The notes beneath the pieces were generated by a model. It saw nothing but the letters and a program-made list of their open reading frames with translations, had not been told where the DNA came from and did no database searches. The position numbers and the translations under genes are program-made. From assembly GCA_945874145.1 (NCBI GenBank), contig CAMCFN010000003.1, forward strand, positions 62,001 to 126,000: a stretch of DNA of 64,000 bases. Reading direction: 5' to 3'. Source of the DNA: Akkermansia muciniphila (lineage in GTDB: Bacteria; Verrucomicrobiota; Verrucomicrobiia; Limisphaerales; SXTU01). Shown piece after piece: positions 45,401 through 52,474 of the stretch (position 1 is the stretch's first letter; each line of letters opens with the position of its first letter).

Positions 45401-46316
45401 CGAAGGGCGGGCGGAGTTCAGTCTTCTTGCGCTTCCAATTTTCGGCGCTGTCGGCGGCGAGTATTTCGGGGAGCGCGGTCGAAGCGGTAGCCAAGCAGGA
45501 CAATGTGTCTCGCCTGTCCTTCTGACTTTCCGCATGAGCGGGAGCTTGAGTTTGTTGGTCAGGCGGGACGCGCTGAACTACTTGAATGGCGGCGAGCGCG
45601 GTTCCGGAACGCTTCAGCGCGGGCACGTCAGGCGCGGTTGCGAGGGCGGGGAGCCATTCGGCGCACCACGCGGCGAGGGATGTGGTCAGCCAGTGTTTCC
45701 ATTGCGTCGGCGCGGGTTCACGGAAGGCGGTGAGCTGCGCGGTGAACCACGCATCGGGGGCGGGCAGGGTTTGCGAGTAGCGATGGAGTTTCCAGACGAG
45801 CACGCGGAGATGTTCGTCCGAGCCGCGACCGGCGCGGCGGATGAGTTGCTGGACAGCCTCGCTGTGCGGGTGCCGACTGGCGTAGTGCTCGGCGAGCAGC
45901 GCGGTGAGGCGGTCGCGGGCGAGCGGGCGGGTCTGGCGCTCGTCGAGGATGACGAGCTGCGGGTCAATCGCGAGGTGATTAAAGTGCTGCCGCACAAGGC
46001 GAAGGCAGAAGCTGTGCAGCGTGGAAATCTGTGCGGTGTCGAGCAGGGCGAGTTGCTCGGCTAAGCGGTCGCTTTCAGAGGCCGGTGCTTTTTCCAATTC
46101 GCACTGAAGTGCCTTCCGCAGCCGCGCACGCATCTCGGCGGCGGCGGCCTCGGTAAAGGTGACGAGGAGCATCTGGTCGAGCGAAGCGCCTTCGCGCAGC
46201 AGTTGCAGGCAGCGCTCAATGAGTGTGCGCGTCTTGCCCGTGCCCGCACCGGCCACGACGAGCACGTTGCCGCGCGCGGCGATGGCGGACTGTTGGGCGG
46301 GGGTGAAGCTGCTCAA
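42474..46316 (-). CDS. addA: AddA-type UvrD helicase/nuclease (double-strand break repair)
   Basis: A 1280-residue protein. Helicase motifs: Walker A AGAGTGKT at residues 22-29, DEYQD near 395, SENFRSREAIL near 480 and MSIHQSKGLEF near 820. The C-terminal RecB nuclease has WLLDYKTDHF near 1220. With AddB it should unwind and resect DNA ends for RecA. TTG 46316 overlaps the addB stop (TTGA) and starts SSFTPAQQSAI, so coupling favours it over the frame from 46370. Three stretches look like inserted repeats: GAPASDPA...AGAETGAS just before SENFRS, LPALALTGGEGRDKG and SPLTPALTPDGGEG. The frame stays open through all of them. Confidence 0.93.
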   Translation of the reverse strand: MSSFTPAQQSAIAARGNVLVVAGAGTGKTRTLIERCLQLLREGASLDQMLLVTFTEAAAAEMRARLRKALQCELEKAPASESDRLAEQLALLDTAQISTLHSFCLRLVRQHFNHLAIDPQLVILDERQTRPLARDRLTALLAEHYASRHPHSEAVQQLIRRAGRGSDEHLRVLVWKLHRYSQTLPAPDAWFTAQLTAFREPAPTQWKHWLTTSLAAWCAEWLPALATAPDVPALKRSGTALAAIQVVQRVPPDQQTQAPAHAESQKDRRDTLSCLATASTALPEILAADSAENWKRKKTELRPPFAKFFGEAEFFLSLVGEDGSATALAEDWDWCRHEMAALVELTQQFTTRFGEAKRQLGGLDFADLEQFALRLLRDGATGVARQCRTQFTHVCVDEYQDINAAQDAILRALSGDGAAANRFLVGDLKQSIYRFRLANPHIFAGYAKAWRRGAPASDPALSSSRDQRAGAETGASGVIALSENFRSREAILNFVNPLFHALMRESIGGVAYDKEAKLQFGNSEGRALLRSLPALALTGGEGRDKGAARVELHVLTKDADEPSEDRDAATDALDLLAVEREARCVALRLCQLHTSSHEVWDEEAKAARPVEWRDMVVLMRSPGSRVESFAQEFHRAGVPLHAERGGFYEALEVSDLLNLLRLLDNPLQDLPLLAVMRSPLVAMSLEELVAIRAHNEERLFWDALTKFGAAGEPSAAHSAFAKARAFLARFAVWRKRLRLGSLTDCLERALAETHYESLLLAEPRGTERVANVRRLLDLARQFDPYQRQGLHRFLQFIAAQEEEELDHGPAPAPTDNAVRLMSIHQSKGLEFPVVVVAGLGTMFNERDLRGDILIDEQFGLCPMVSPPGRERRYASLPHWLARRRGRRELLGEELRLLYVALTRARDTLLLVGTDAGKEVAVKWRGPAAELSDLALLKARCPLNWLRLWLPSVTLDDDWQSDSAGRSDLLRWDFYAVDDARLAQRGRAVLSAPSGQSDELLASSGEAHFIRDDASPLTPALTPDGGEGAAAAVARLRAKLTQAYAHEAATHEPAKTSVTLLRRRAAEADEEATQWFRTSRAETRRKRGELSAAQLGVAHHTFLQCVDFARTATELDLRNEAARLVAAGFLTERDMAALDFEALLRFWDSPVGRQVRTQAQDSRVQREVPFTARFTVRELEAMGLMQTRDTEHGTRQNEAEFVIVQGVADLVVFGEHEIWLLDYKTDHFDEAELPTKVREYGPQLSLYTEALERIYGKKVTRTWLHFLALGRTELLQPQRQA
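43234..43279 (-). repeat. Protein-coding repeat of the PLTPALSP type, inside addA
   Basis: The stretch codes for SPLTPALTPDGGEG on the minus strand. Its DNA has CCCTCGCCCCCATC opposite GAGGGCCGGGGTGAGGG, so it is partly palindromic. The same peptide type is scattered through many unrelated bacterial genes. Confidence 0.65.
44678..44726 (-). repeat. Second PLTPALSP-type repeat inside addA
   Basis: The stretch codes for LPALALTGGEGRDKG on the minus strand. It shares the CCTCTCCCCCTGTGAGGGCG core with the copy at 43234-43279. Confidence 0.6.
44892..44958 (-). repeat. 67-base coding palindromic element inside addA
   Basis: The arms (44892-44912 and 44938-44958, 21 bases each) pair with four mismatches around a 25-base loop. 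It encodes GAPASDPA...AGAETGAS. An element of the same 67-base length and near-identical peptide lies in addB. Confidence 0.85.
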
Positions 46317-49300
46317 GCTTCTTCCTCCTTGACGGTCGGCTTGGGCAACGTGCGGTAGGGCTGCGTCCACGGGTCGAAGCGGCAGATGGCACGGTAATCG
46401 CAGCGGTCGCAGGCTTTCTCGCTCGCACTCAGGCGGACGGGGGAAACGGCGACCTCGCCGGCGAAGATGGCTTCACCGAGGCGACGGAGATTGGCATCGA
46501 CTTGCGTGTGCAGTGCGGAGAACTCGGCATGAGGCAGCGCATCGCCGCCGCGTTTGCTGAGGCTTCCGTCTTTGTTCAGCGTGTAGCGGAACTGGCCGCT
46601 GGACTGGCCGCCGGGCCGGGCGTCGAGTAAAGCACGGTGCGTGAAGTCGAAGCGGCCGGCGTGCTGGTAGGTGGCGCGGCGAGCGGCTTCGTCCTCGGCG
46701 AGAATCTCAGCGCGCTCGCCGGTGGAGCCGGATGCGCCGTGGAGCGGAACGTAGAAGACCCCGGCTGGGTGAGGTTTCGTTGCAGCCGAGGGGAGGAGGC
46801 TATGACTCCATTCCGCATTCGTCATTTCTGATTCCGCGCTAGATGGAGCCTCCTCACGTCGGCTGCTACTGAGGACGTTGAGATACGCGAGCAATTGAAG
46901 TTGGAGGCCGTGGGCAACTTTGAGCGCGTCGAGTTTCTTGGGGCTGCTCTTGTAGTCCACGACGACGGCGAGGATTTCGCCAGTTTTCTCGTCTCGGCAG
47001 AGGTCCACGCGGTCAATGCGGCCGCGCAGCGACAGTGCGCGTCCGTCGGCGAGGTCCAGGTTCCACGCGGGCAAGGGGCTGCCGGGGAGGCCGAAGCCAA
47101 GCTCCACCGCGACGGGGTCGAAGGCGTAGCCCGGCATCCAGCCGACGAGGGCGGCGAGGAGGCGTTGCGCGCTGGCGATGAGCGAACGCGCGGCAAAGCG
47201 ACGGGATTCGTCTGCCGCGAAGAGCGCAAACTCGGGGCTGGCGAGGAGGTCCTCGCCGACGCGAGTGGCGAGTGCTGCGGCATCGTCGGGTGAGAGGTCG
47301 CGCCAGCGGCGGCCTGACGCGGTGACGCGGAGATGGAATTCATCGAGCAGCCGGTGGATGAAACTGCCGCGCTCGCGATGGTCCACCTCGAATTCCTTGC
47401 GTTCCTCCGCGCCGAGCCCGGCGGCGACGAAGAACTTGAAAGGGCACTCGGCGAATTGCTCGAGCTTGCTGACGGAGGTGCGGAGTTCGCCTTCGTAGAG
47501 CTGGAAAATGGCGCTTGGGGAAAGTGCGGTGATGGCACGGGCAGCGGTGAGTTCACGCCAGCAGGCGACGACGGGGGCGATGGCGGGGAGGGAGGCGAGG
47601 GAATGGGAGATGGGAGATGGGAGATAGTGTCTGGCGTCAGGCAGATAGGGCAGTGCCGGCGATTGCGAATCGCTGGCACTGGCGGAGGCGAGTTCGCGGA
47701 GGATGGGTTCAAGCAATTCCTCGGTGTGCTCGGCTTCGCGCCAGTCGGACGAGGTTGGGATTTTTTCCAGTTCGAGGCCGGGGAAGAGTTGTTGGACGTG
47801 CGCGAGGATGGGCGAGGGGTGGAGTGGTTTGCCGTCGGTGTCAGCGGTGGAGCAAGTGAGCACGAGTCGCGCGCGGCTGCGGGTGCAGGCGATGTAGGCG
47901 AAGTAGCGCTCGTGGGCAATCTGCGCGCGCGGGTCGAGGCCGAGGCGAGTGTCGTGCGCGGCGAGCAGGTCACGCTCGGAGTCGGTGAGCAGGACGGGCG
48001 GCGCGGGCGGGGCGGGGAAAATGCCTTCGTTCAGGCCGAGCACGAGGGCGAGTTGCAACTCGGGATTACGCGAGCGGTCAATGGTGCCGATGAGCACCTG
48101 GTCGAGCGCGGGGGGAATGACGCCGACGGAGAGGGAGCTGAGTCCGGTTTCGAGGATGGGGAGCCATTCGCGGAGCGGCAAGGCGGGAGCGCTGACGGGG
48201 AAGGCGCGCTCCAGATTGTCGAGCCACTCGTGCATCTGTCTTAAGACGGTGCTGTGGAGTGGCGGAGCGAGGTTGGGGGAGTCGAACTCAGCGGCGAGGT
48301 TGTCGTCCCAGGTTTGCAGGCGGGACTCGATGGTGAGGTCATCCCAGAAGGCGCAGAGGGCGGCGGCGAGGGTGGAGCCGGAGATTGATGAAGGCGGAGC
48401 GCCGGTTTCGGACCCGGCGTTTTGTGAAGTGGCAGTGCTTTGCGCCGGGTCGGAGACCGGAGCTCCGAGGCGTTGCGCAAAACTCCGTAGCGGAGCGGTG
48501 AGGCGGGCGCGGAGGTGTTCGGCACGCGCCATGTTGAATTGCGGTTCTGGGACATTGAGCGGTTCGAGCCATTGCGCGCCGCGCCAGCCGTAGGCGAGGG
48601 CGAGGTTTTCCAGCCAGTCAATGTCCTCGTCGCGGTCGTGGGCGAGGCCGGATTTCAGCGCGCCGAAGAGATCGTCGAGCTGCCAGCCGTAGGCGAGCGT
48701 GCGCAGTGCGAAGCGCGTCAGCTCCGCGAGCGGGTGGTGGGCGACGGGTTCGCGGCGGTCGAGGAAAAAGGGGATGTCGTAGCGCGTGAAGGCGCGGCGG
48801 AGCGCGCTGTGGTGGTGGTCGAGCGTGCGGAGAATGACAGCGCAGTCGCGGAAGCGTCCGCCCGCGCGGACGTGGCCGAGGATTTCGCGGGCGGCGAGGG
48901 TGGCCTCGGCCTCGGGGTTGGCGCAGAGGGCGATGCGCAGGGCCGGCGATTTACAATCGCCGTCGGGAGTGTTCGTCTCGTCGGGCGCGTTTGCATTGCT
49001 GGGCGCCGTGGGCGGCGATCGCAAATCGTGGGCACGGGCAACGGGGGCTGTCCAGTTGGCTGCCAGATGCGCGAGCGGAGGGCAGTCGCGGAAACGGCTG
49101 TGGATGGGATTGGGTGTGAATTTGCTTTCGGTGATTTCGCAATCGGGCAGCGCCTTGATGCGCTGCTTGCAGTCTGCGTAGGTGCGGCGGACGGTGGACC
49201 AGAGGGACAGCCAGCTGTGCGAGTCGGCGGCTTGCGAATCGAGGCAGAAGGCGAGCGTAGTGGTGTGGCAGAACGGGAGCACGGCGCAGAGCAGGTCAAG

Positions 49301-50011
49301 TTCCTGTGGCGTCATCTCGGCGAAGCCGTCGAGCCAGAGGCCGCCGATGCGGAGCGGTGCTGGTTGCTGAATGTTGGATGATCGAGGGCGGGGCGCGGTT
49401 TGGCTGGCCGTGTTCCGCAGAAAATCAGTTGCCACATCGAGCAACTGGTCCCCGTCCTGCGTGTCGCTCTCGGTGAGCCAATCATGATAGGCGCGGAGCA
49501 GGTGGTGGAGGTCGTGGAGTTTGTCACGCAGCGGGGCGCTCTCGATGCACTGCTCGGCGAGTCGGGCGAGTCGCGCGGGCGTGAGGTGGTGGCGCTGGAA
49601 CTCGCGGAGGAGCTGGCTGAGTTGCCGGGCGAAACCGGGCAGGCGCGCGGTGGCGCGGAAGACGCGGAGGGCAGGTTGCTCGCGGGCCAGCAGCGCGCGC
49701 AGCACCATCACGCGGCCCTCGTCATCAAGGAGCTCGGGCACGGTGCTGAAAGTTTCGAGCAGCCAGCGCGCGAGACGGTCGAAGGAGACGATTTGGAGGC
49801 GCGTGTAGCCGGCGAGGCCGGGGCTTTCGAGGAGCTGCCGCTCCAACTGAAACGTCGCCTGCTTGGGCGCGAGGAGCAGGAGCGGTGGGCCATCGGGAGC
49901 ACGCTTCAGCTCGGCGCGAATTTCCTCCAGACAACGCCACGTCTTGCCGCTGCCGGCAGGGCCGAGGAGGAAGTGGACGCGCACGCACTGATGGTCGGGC
50001 AGGGAGTTCAA
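46313..50011 (-). CDS. addB: AddB-type helicase-nuclease subunit with iron-sulfur motif
   Basis: A 1232-residue protein and partner of AddA. GPAGSGKT at residues 17-24 is the AddB Walker A. The nuclease site VVVDYKSSPKK is near residue 1017. A lone Cys in FAECPFKFF (about 855) and CDRCDYRAIC (about 1196-1205) match the four cysteines of the AddB 4Fe-4S nuclease domain. TTG 50011 starts the longest frame; GTG 49984 (VRVHFLLGPAGSGKT) may be the real start, because TTG lies in a GTTCAAAG tandem repeat. Three palindromic elements sit inside the gene without breaking the frame. It is the first gene of the addBA operon. Confidence 0.9.
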   Translation of the reverse strand: MNSLPDHQCVRVHFLLGPAGSGKTWRCLEEIRAELKRAPDGPPLLLLAPKQATFQLERQLLESPGLAGYTRLQIVSFDRLARWLLETFSTVPELLDDEGRVMVLRALLAREQPALRVFRATARLPGFARQLSQLLREFQRHHLTPARLARLAEQCIESAPLRDKLHDLHHLLRAYHDWLTESDTQDGDQLLDVATDFLRNTASQTAPRPRSSNIQQPAPLRIGGLWLDGFAEMTPQELDLLCAVLPFCHTTTLAFCLDSQAADSHSWLSLWSTVRRTYADCKQRIKALPDCEITESKFTPNPIHSRFRDCPPLAHLAANWTAPVARAHDLRSPPTAPSNANAPDETNTPDGDCKSPALRIALCANPEAEATLAAREILGHVRAGGRFRDCAVILRTLDHHHSALRRAFTRYDIPFFLDRREPVAHHPLAELTRFALRTLAYGWQLDDLFGALKSGLAHDRDEDIDWLENLALAYGWRGAQWLEPLNVPEPQFNMARAEHLRARLTAPLRSFAQRLGAPVSDPAQSTATSQNAGSETGAPPSSISGSTLAAALCAFWDDLTIESRLQTWDDNLAAEFDSPNLAPPLHSTVLRQMHEWLDNLERAFPVSAPALPLREWLPILETGLSSLSVGVIPPALDQVLIGTIDRSRNPELQLALVLGLNEGIFPAPPAPPVLLTDSERDLLAAHDTRLGLDPRAQIAHERYFAYIACTRSRARLVLTCSTADTDGKPLHPSPILAHVQQLFPGLELEKIPTSSDWREAEHTEELLEPILRELASASASDSQSPALPYLPDARHYLPSPISHSLASLPAIAPVVACWRELTAARAITALSPSAIFQLYEGELRTSVSKLEQFAECPFKFFVAAGLGAEERKEFEVDHRERGSFIHRLLDEFHLRVTASGRRWRDLSPDDAAALATRVGEDLLASPEFALFAADESRRFAARSLIASAQRLLAALVGWMPGYAFDPVAVELGFGLPGSPLPAWNLDLADGRALSLRGRIDRVDLCRDEKTGEILAVVVDYKSSPKKLDALKVAHGLQLQLLAYLNVLSSSRREEAPSSAESEMTNAEWSHSLLPSAATKPHPAGVFYVPLHGASGSTGERAEILAEDEAARRATYQHAGRFDFTHRALLDARPGGQSSGQFRYTLNKDGSLSKRGGDALPHAEFSALHTQVDANLRRLGEAIFAGEVAVSPVRLSASEKACDRCDYRAICRFDPWTQPYRTLPKPTVKEEEA
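47651..47681 (-). repeat. Short coding palindrome inside addB
   Basis: CAGTGCCGGCGATT at 47651-47664 mirrors AATCGCTGGCACTG at 47668-47681 with one mismatch. It encodes SASDSQSPAL on the minus strand. Confidence 0.75.
48398..48464 (-). repeat. 67-base coding palindromic element inside addB
   Basis: The 22-base arms (48398-48419 and 48443-48464) pair imperfectly around a 23-base loop. It encodes GAPVSDPA...AGSETGAP in the addB frame. Because it is palindromic, the plus strand also reads GAPVSDPA...AGSETGAP. Confidence 0.88.
48943..49032 (-). repeat. Coding inverted repeat with CGGCGATTTACAATCGCCG core, inside addB
   Basis: The left arm CGGCGATTTACAATCGCCG is itself a palindrome and pairs with the right arm GGCGGCGATCGCAAATCGTG about 50 bases on. 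It encodes a stretch ending DGDCKSPAL, similar to the SDSQSPAL copy at 47651-47681. Confidence 0.7.
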
Positions 50012-50034
50012 AGTTCAAGGTTCAAAGTTCAAGG
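50008..50034. repeat. GTTCAAAG/GTTCAAGG tandem repeat at the addB start
   Basis: Four GTTCAA units run through the gap between addB and the divergent gene. The addB TTG start falls in the first unit. Confidence 0.6.
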
Positions 50035-50088
50035 CGCTTGCTTGTAACGCAGGGTTGCGACAGCGAGGGAGTTCGCTACGCTGCGGCC

Positions 50089-52458
50089 ATGTCTTCCACC
50101 GCAGTGCGTTCTTGGGTCGTGGGTGCCTGCATGTTGTCGGTCGGTTTGGCGGGCGGGTATTTCGCCGGGCGGGGCGCTTTGCCAGCCGCGCCGCAGATCG
50201 GCAAGGCGGCGACCGCACCACCCACCACGGCTTCCACCCCTGCCGTCGCGAAGAAGGCGGCGAAGGAATCGCGCGGCTCCGACCCCGCCCGTGCGAACCC
50301 CTCGACCAGCAACGCGCCGCGCTCGCTCGACGAGATCGTCGCGAAGCTGCGGCAGGCGATGGCGGACCCGAACTATATGCGCGTCGGGCAGGGCATTTTC
50401 GAGGCGGCGCAGCATCTTGCTCCGGCGGACATCCCGGCGGTGCTGGCCCAGCTCAAGGGCCAGAGCGCTCAGCGAAACTTCTACGCCGTGCTCACGGCGC
50501 TCATGCCGCGCTGGGCGGAGGCGGACCCGGAGGCGGCGCTGGCCTACGCGCAGGCACTCACGCGCGTAAACGAGCGGCAGATGGCGCTCGCGGCGGTCTT
50601 TTCCGGCTGGGCGCGGCACGACGTGGAGGCGGCGATTGCGGCGGTGGAACGGCTCAAGAGCAGTGACGAGCGTCGGGGCGCGTGGGCGGCGATTCTGCCC
50701 GAACTGGCGCAAACCTCTCCGGAGCGCGCGTTGGAACTGCATCAGAAGCATGCCCAGGGCGGGAGCCAATACGGCGTGACCTACGGCCTCGGCTCAGTTC
50801 ACGGCATCTTTCACGCGTGGGCGCAAAACGACCCGGCGGGCGCGGCGGCAAAGGCGATGCAGTTGCCGGCGCGCGACCGCGACATGGCCATCAGCAGCAT
50901 CGCAACGCAGTGGGCGACGAAGGACTTGAACGGCGCGCTGGCATGGGCGCAGGCATTGCCCGAGGGCACGGGCAAGCGCAACGCCACGCGCGCGGTGCTG
51001 GGCGAATTGGCGAACCAAAACCCGCAGGCCGCCGGGCAATACGCCATGAGCCTCAAGGGCGCGGCCCAGCAGGACGCCATGTCCGCCGTCGCCGCCGCGT
51101 GGGGCCAGACCGATCTCACCGGCGCGCTGTCGTGGGCGCAGAACCTTACCGACGGACGCGCGCGCGACCGGGCGCTGCAATCGCTCGGCTCCGAATGGAC
51201 GCGGCGCGACCCGCAAGGCGCGGCGACTTACGTGAACAACCTCCCGTCTGGCCAGTTGAAAAACAGCCTCATCACGAGCATTGCGTCGGCGTGGGCCGGC
51301 ACGGACTCGAGGGCCGCGCTGGAATGGGTGCAGGCGCTTCCATCCGGCCAGTCACGCAACAGCGCGCTGCAAAGTGTCGTGAGTCAGATGAGTCACCGTG
51401 ATCCCGCCGCCGCTGCCGCGTGGTTGGAGGCGCTGCCGCCCGGTGGTTCGCGGCAGAGCTATTTGTTCAGCAATGTCGCCAGCCAGTGGGCTCAGCAAGA
51501 TCCGGAACGAGCGGCGGAGTGGGTGAAGCGGCTGCCCCCGGGAGCCGGCCAGCGGGATGCGGCAAACAACATCATCTACCAGCTCGCCGAAGCGAATCCC
51601 AAGCTGGCCGCGGATTTCGCCCTGTCGCTGCCCGCCGGGCAGTCGCAGCAAAACAGCGTCGGCAACGTCGCCTCACGCTGGGCGGCCAGTGATGCCAAGG
51701 GGGCGGTGGAATGGGCGCAGCAGTTGCCAGAAGGGGGCGTGCGGGACAACGCCTTGCGCAACGTGGCGAGCGCGTGGGCGCAGAACGATCCGCAGGCGGC
51801 GGCGGCGTTTGCCCAGAGCCTGCCGGCGGGGGGAACCCAGAAGAGCGCGCTGGCTTCCGTGGCGAGCGCCTGGGCCAGCCAGGATCCCAAGGCCGCCGCG
51901 CAGTGGGTGGCCGGCATGGGGAGCACCGACAGTTCAGGTGATTTGGTGCGCAGTGTGGCGCAGGGCTGGGCGCAGAACGCGCCCGCGGAGGCTGCGTCCT
52001 GGGTCGCGACGCTGCCGGTGGGAAAAGACCAGAACACCGCAGCGCTGGCCATTGTGAGCGCGTGGTCGCATCAGGAGCCGGCGGCAGCGGCGGCGTGGGT
52101 CGGGGCGTTTCCCGAGGGCCAGACGCGCGACAGTGCGATGCGCAATGTGATGTCCGGCTGGGCGCAGAATGATCCAGCGGGTGCGGGCGGCTGGCTGGAG
52201 ACGCTGCCCTCCGGTAAGTCCCGCGAGCGGGCGGTCGAGGCGTTTGTGGATCAAGTGTCGTATCAAGAACCCGCGCTGGCGGCGAAGTGGGTGTTGGAAT
52301 TGGTCTCGGCCAGTGCCGATGGAAAGGCCAGCCGGGAATCCTACCGCATTGATAATCTGGCCCGGCAGTGGTTGCAGCAGGACGAAACCGCCGCCCGGGC
52401 GTGGATTCAACAGGCGCCGATCTCGGAGGAGAAGAAGCGGATGCTGCTGAAGCGGTAG
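50089..52458 (+). CDS. Solenoid protein with about twenty 32-residue repeats
   Basis: A 789-residue protein with one N-terminal membrane or signal segment (WVVGACMLSVGLAGGYFAG) and a Pro/Ala/Lys linker. From about residue 85 to the end it is built of repeats of 32 residues with the pattern VASAWAxxDPxAAAxWAxxL, then PxGxxRxxAL. I count about 19-20 copies. The spacing and the Trp-Ala/Asp-Pro positions predict a helical-hairpin superhelix, likely a protein-binding scaffold in the periplasm. ATG 50089 is used; the frame upstream to 49885 overlaps addB. I do not recognise a named family. It is divergent from addB. Confidence 0.8.
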   Translation: MSSTAVRSWVVGACMLSVGLAGGYFAGRGALPAAPQIGKAATAPPTTASTPAVAKKAAKESRGSDPARANPSTSNAPRSLDEIVAKLRQAMADPNYMRVGQGIFEAAQHLAPADIPAVLAQLKGQSAQRNFYAVLTALMPRWAEADPEAALAYAQALTRVNERQMALAAVFSGWARHDVEAAIAAVERLKSSDERRGAWAAILPELAQTSPERALELHQKHAQGGSQYGVTYGLGSVHGIFHAWAQNDPAGAAAKAMQLPARDRDMAISSIATQWATKDLNGALAWAQALPEGTGKRNATRAVLGELANQNPQAAGQYAMSLKGAAQQDAMSAVAAAWGQTDLTGALSWAQNLTDGRARDRALQSLGSEWTRRDPQGAATYVNNLPSGQLKNSLITSIASAWAGTDSRAALEWVQALPSGQSRNSALQSVVSQMSHRDPAAAAAWLEALPPGGSRQSYLFSNVASQWAQQDPERAAEWVKRLPPGAGQRDAANNIIYQLAEANPKLAADFALSLPAGQSQQNSVGNVASRWAASDAKGAVEWAQQLPEGGVRDNALRNVASAWAQNDPQAAAAFAQSLPAGGTQKSALASVASAWASQDPKAAAQWVAGMGSTDSSGDLVRSVAQGWAQNAPAEAASWVATLPVGKDQNTAALAIVSAWSHQEPAAAAAWVGAFPEGQTRDSAMRNVMSGWAQNDPAGAGGWLETLPSGKSRERAVEAFVDQVSYQEPALAAKWVLELVSASADGKASRESYRIDNLARQWLQQDETAARAWIQQAPISEEKKRMLLKR

Positions 52459-52474
52459 AGCCGCCCGCGTGCGG

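Noticed and set aside
42474-50011. The addBA region as a new phage-defence system
   Set aside because: The Walker, nuclease and cysteine motifs fit the ordinary AddAB recombination enzyme; only the palindromic inserts are unusual.
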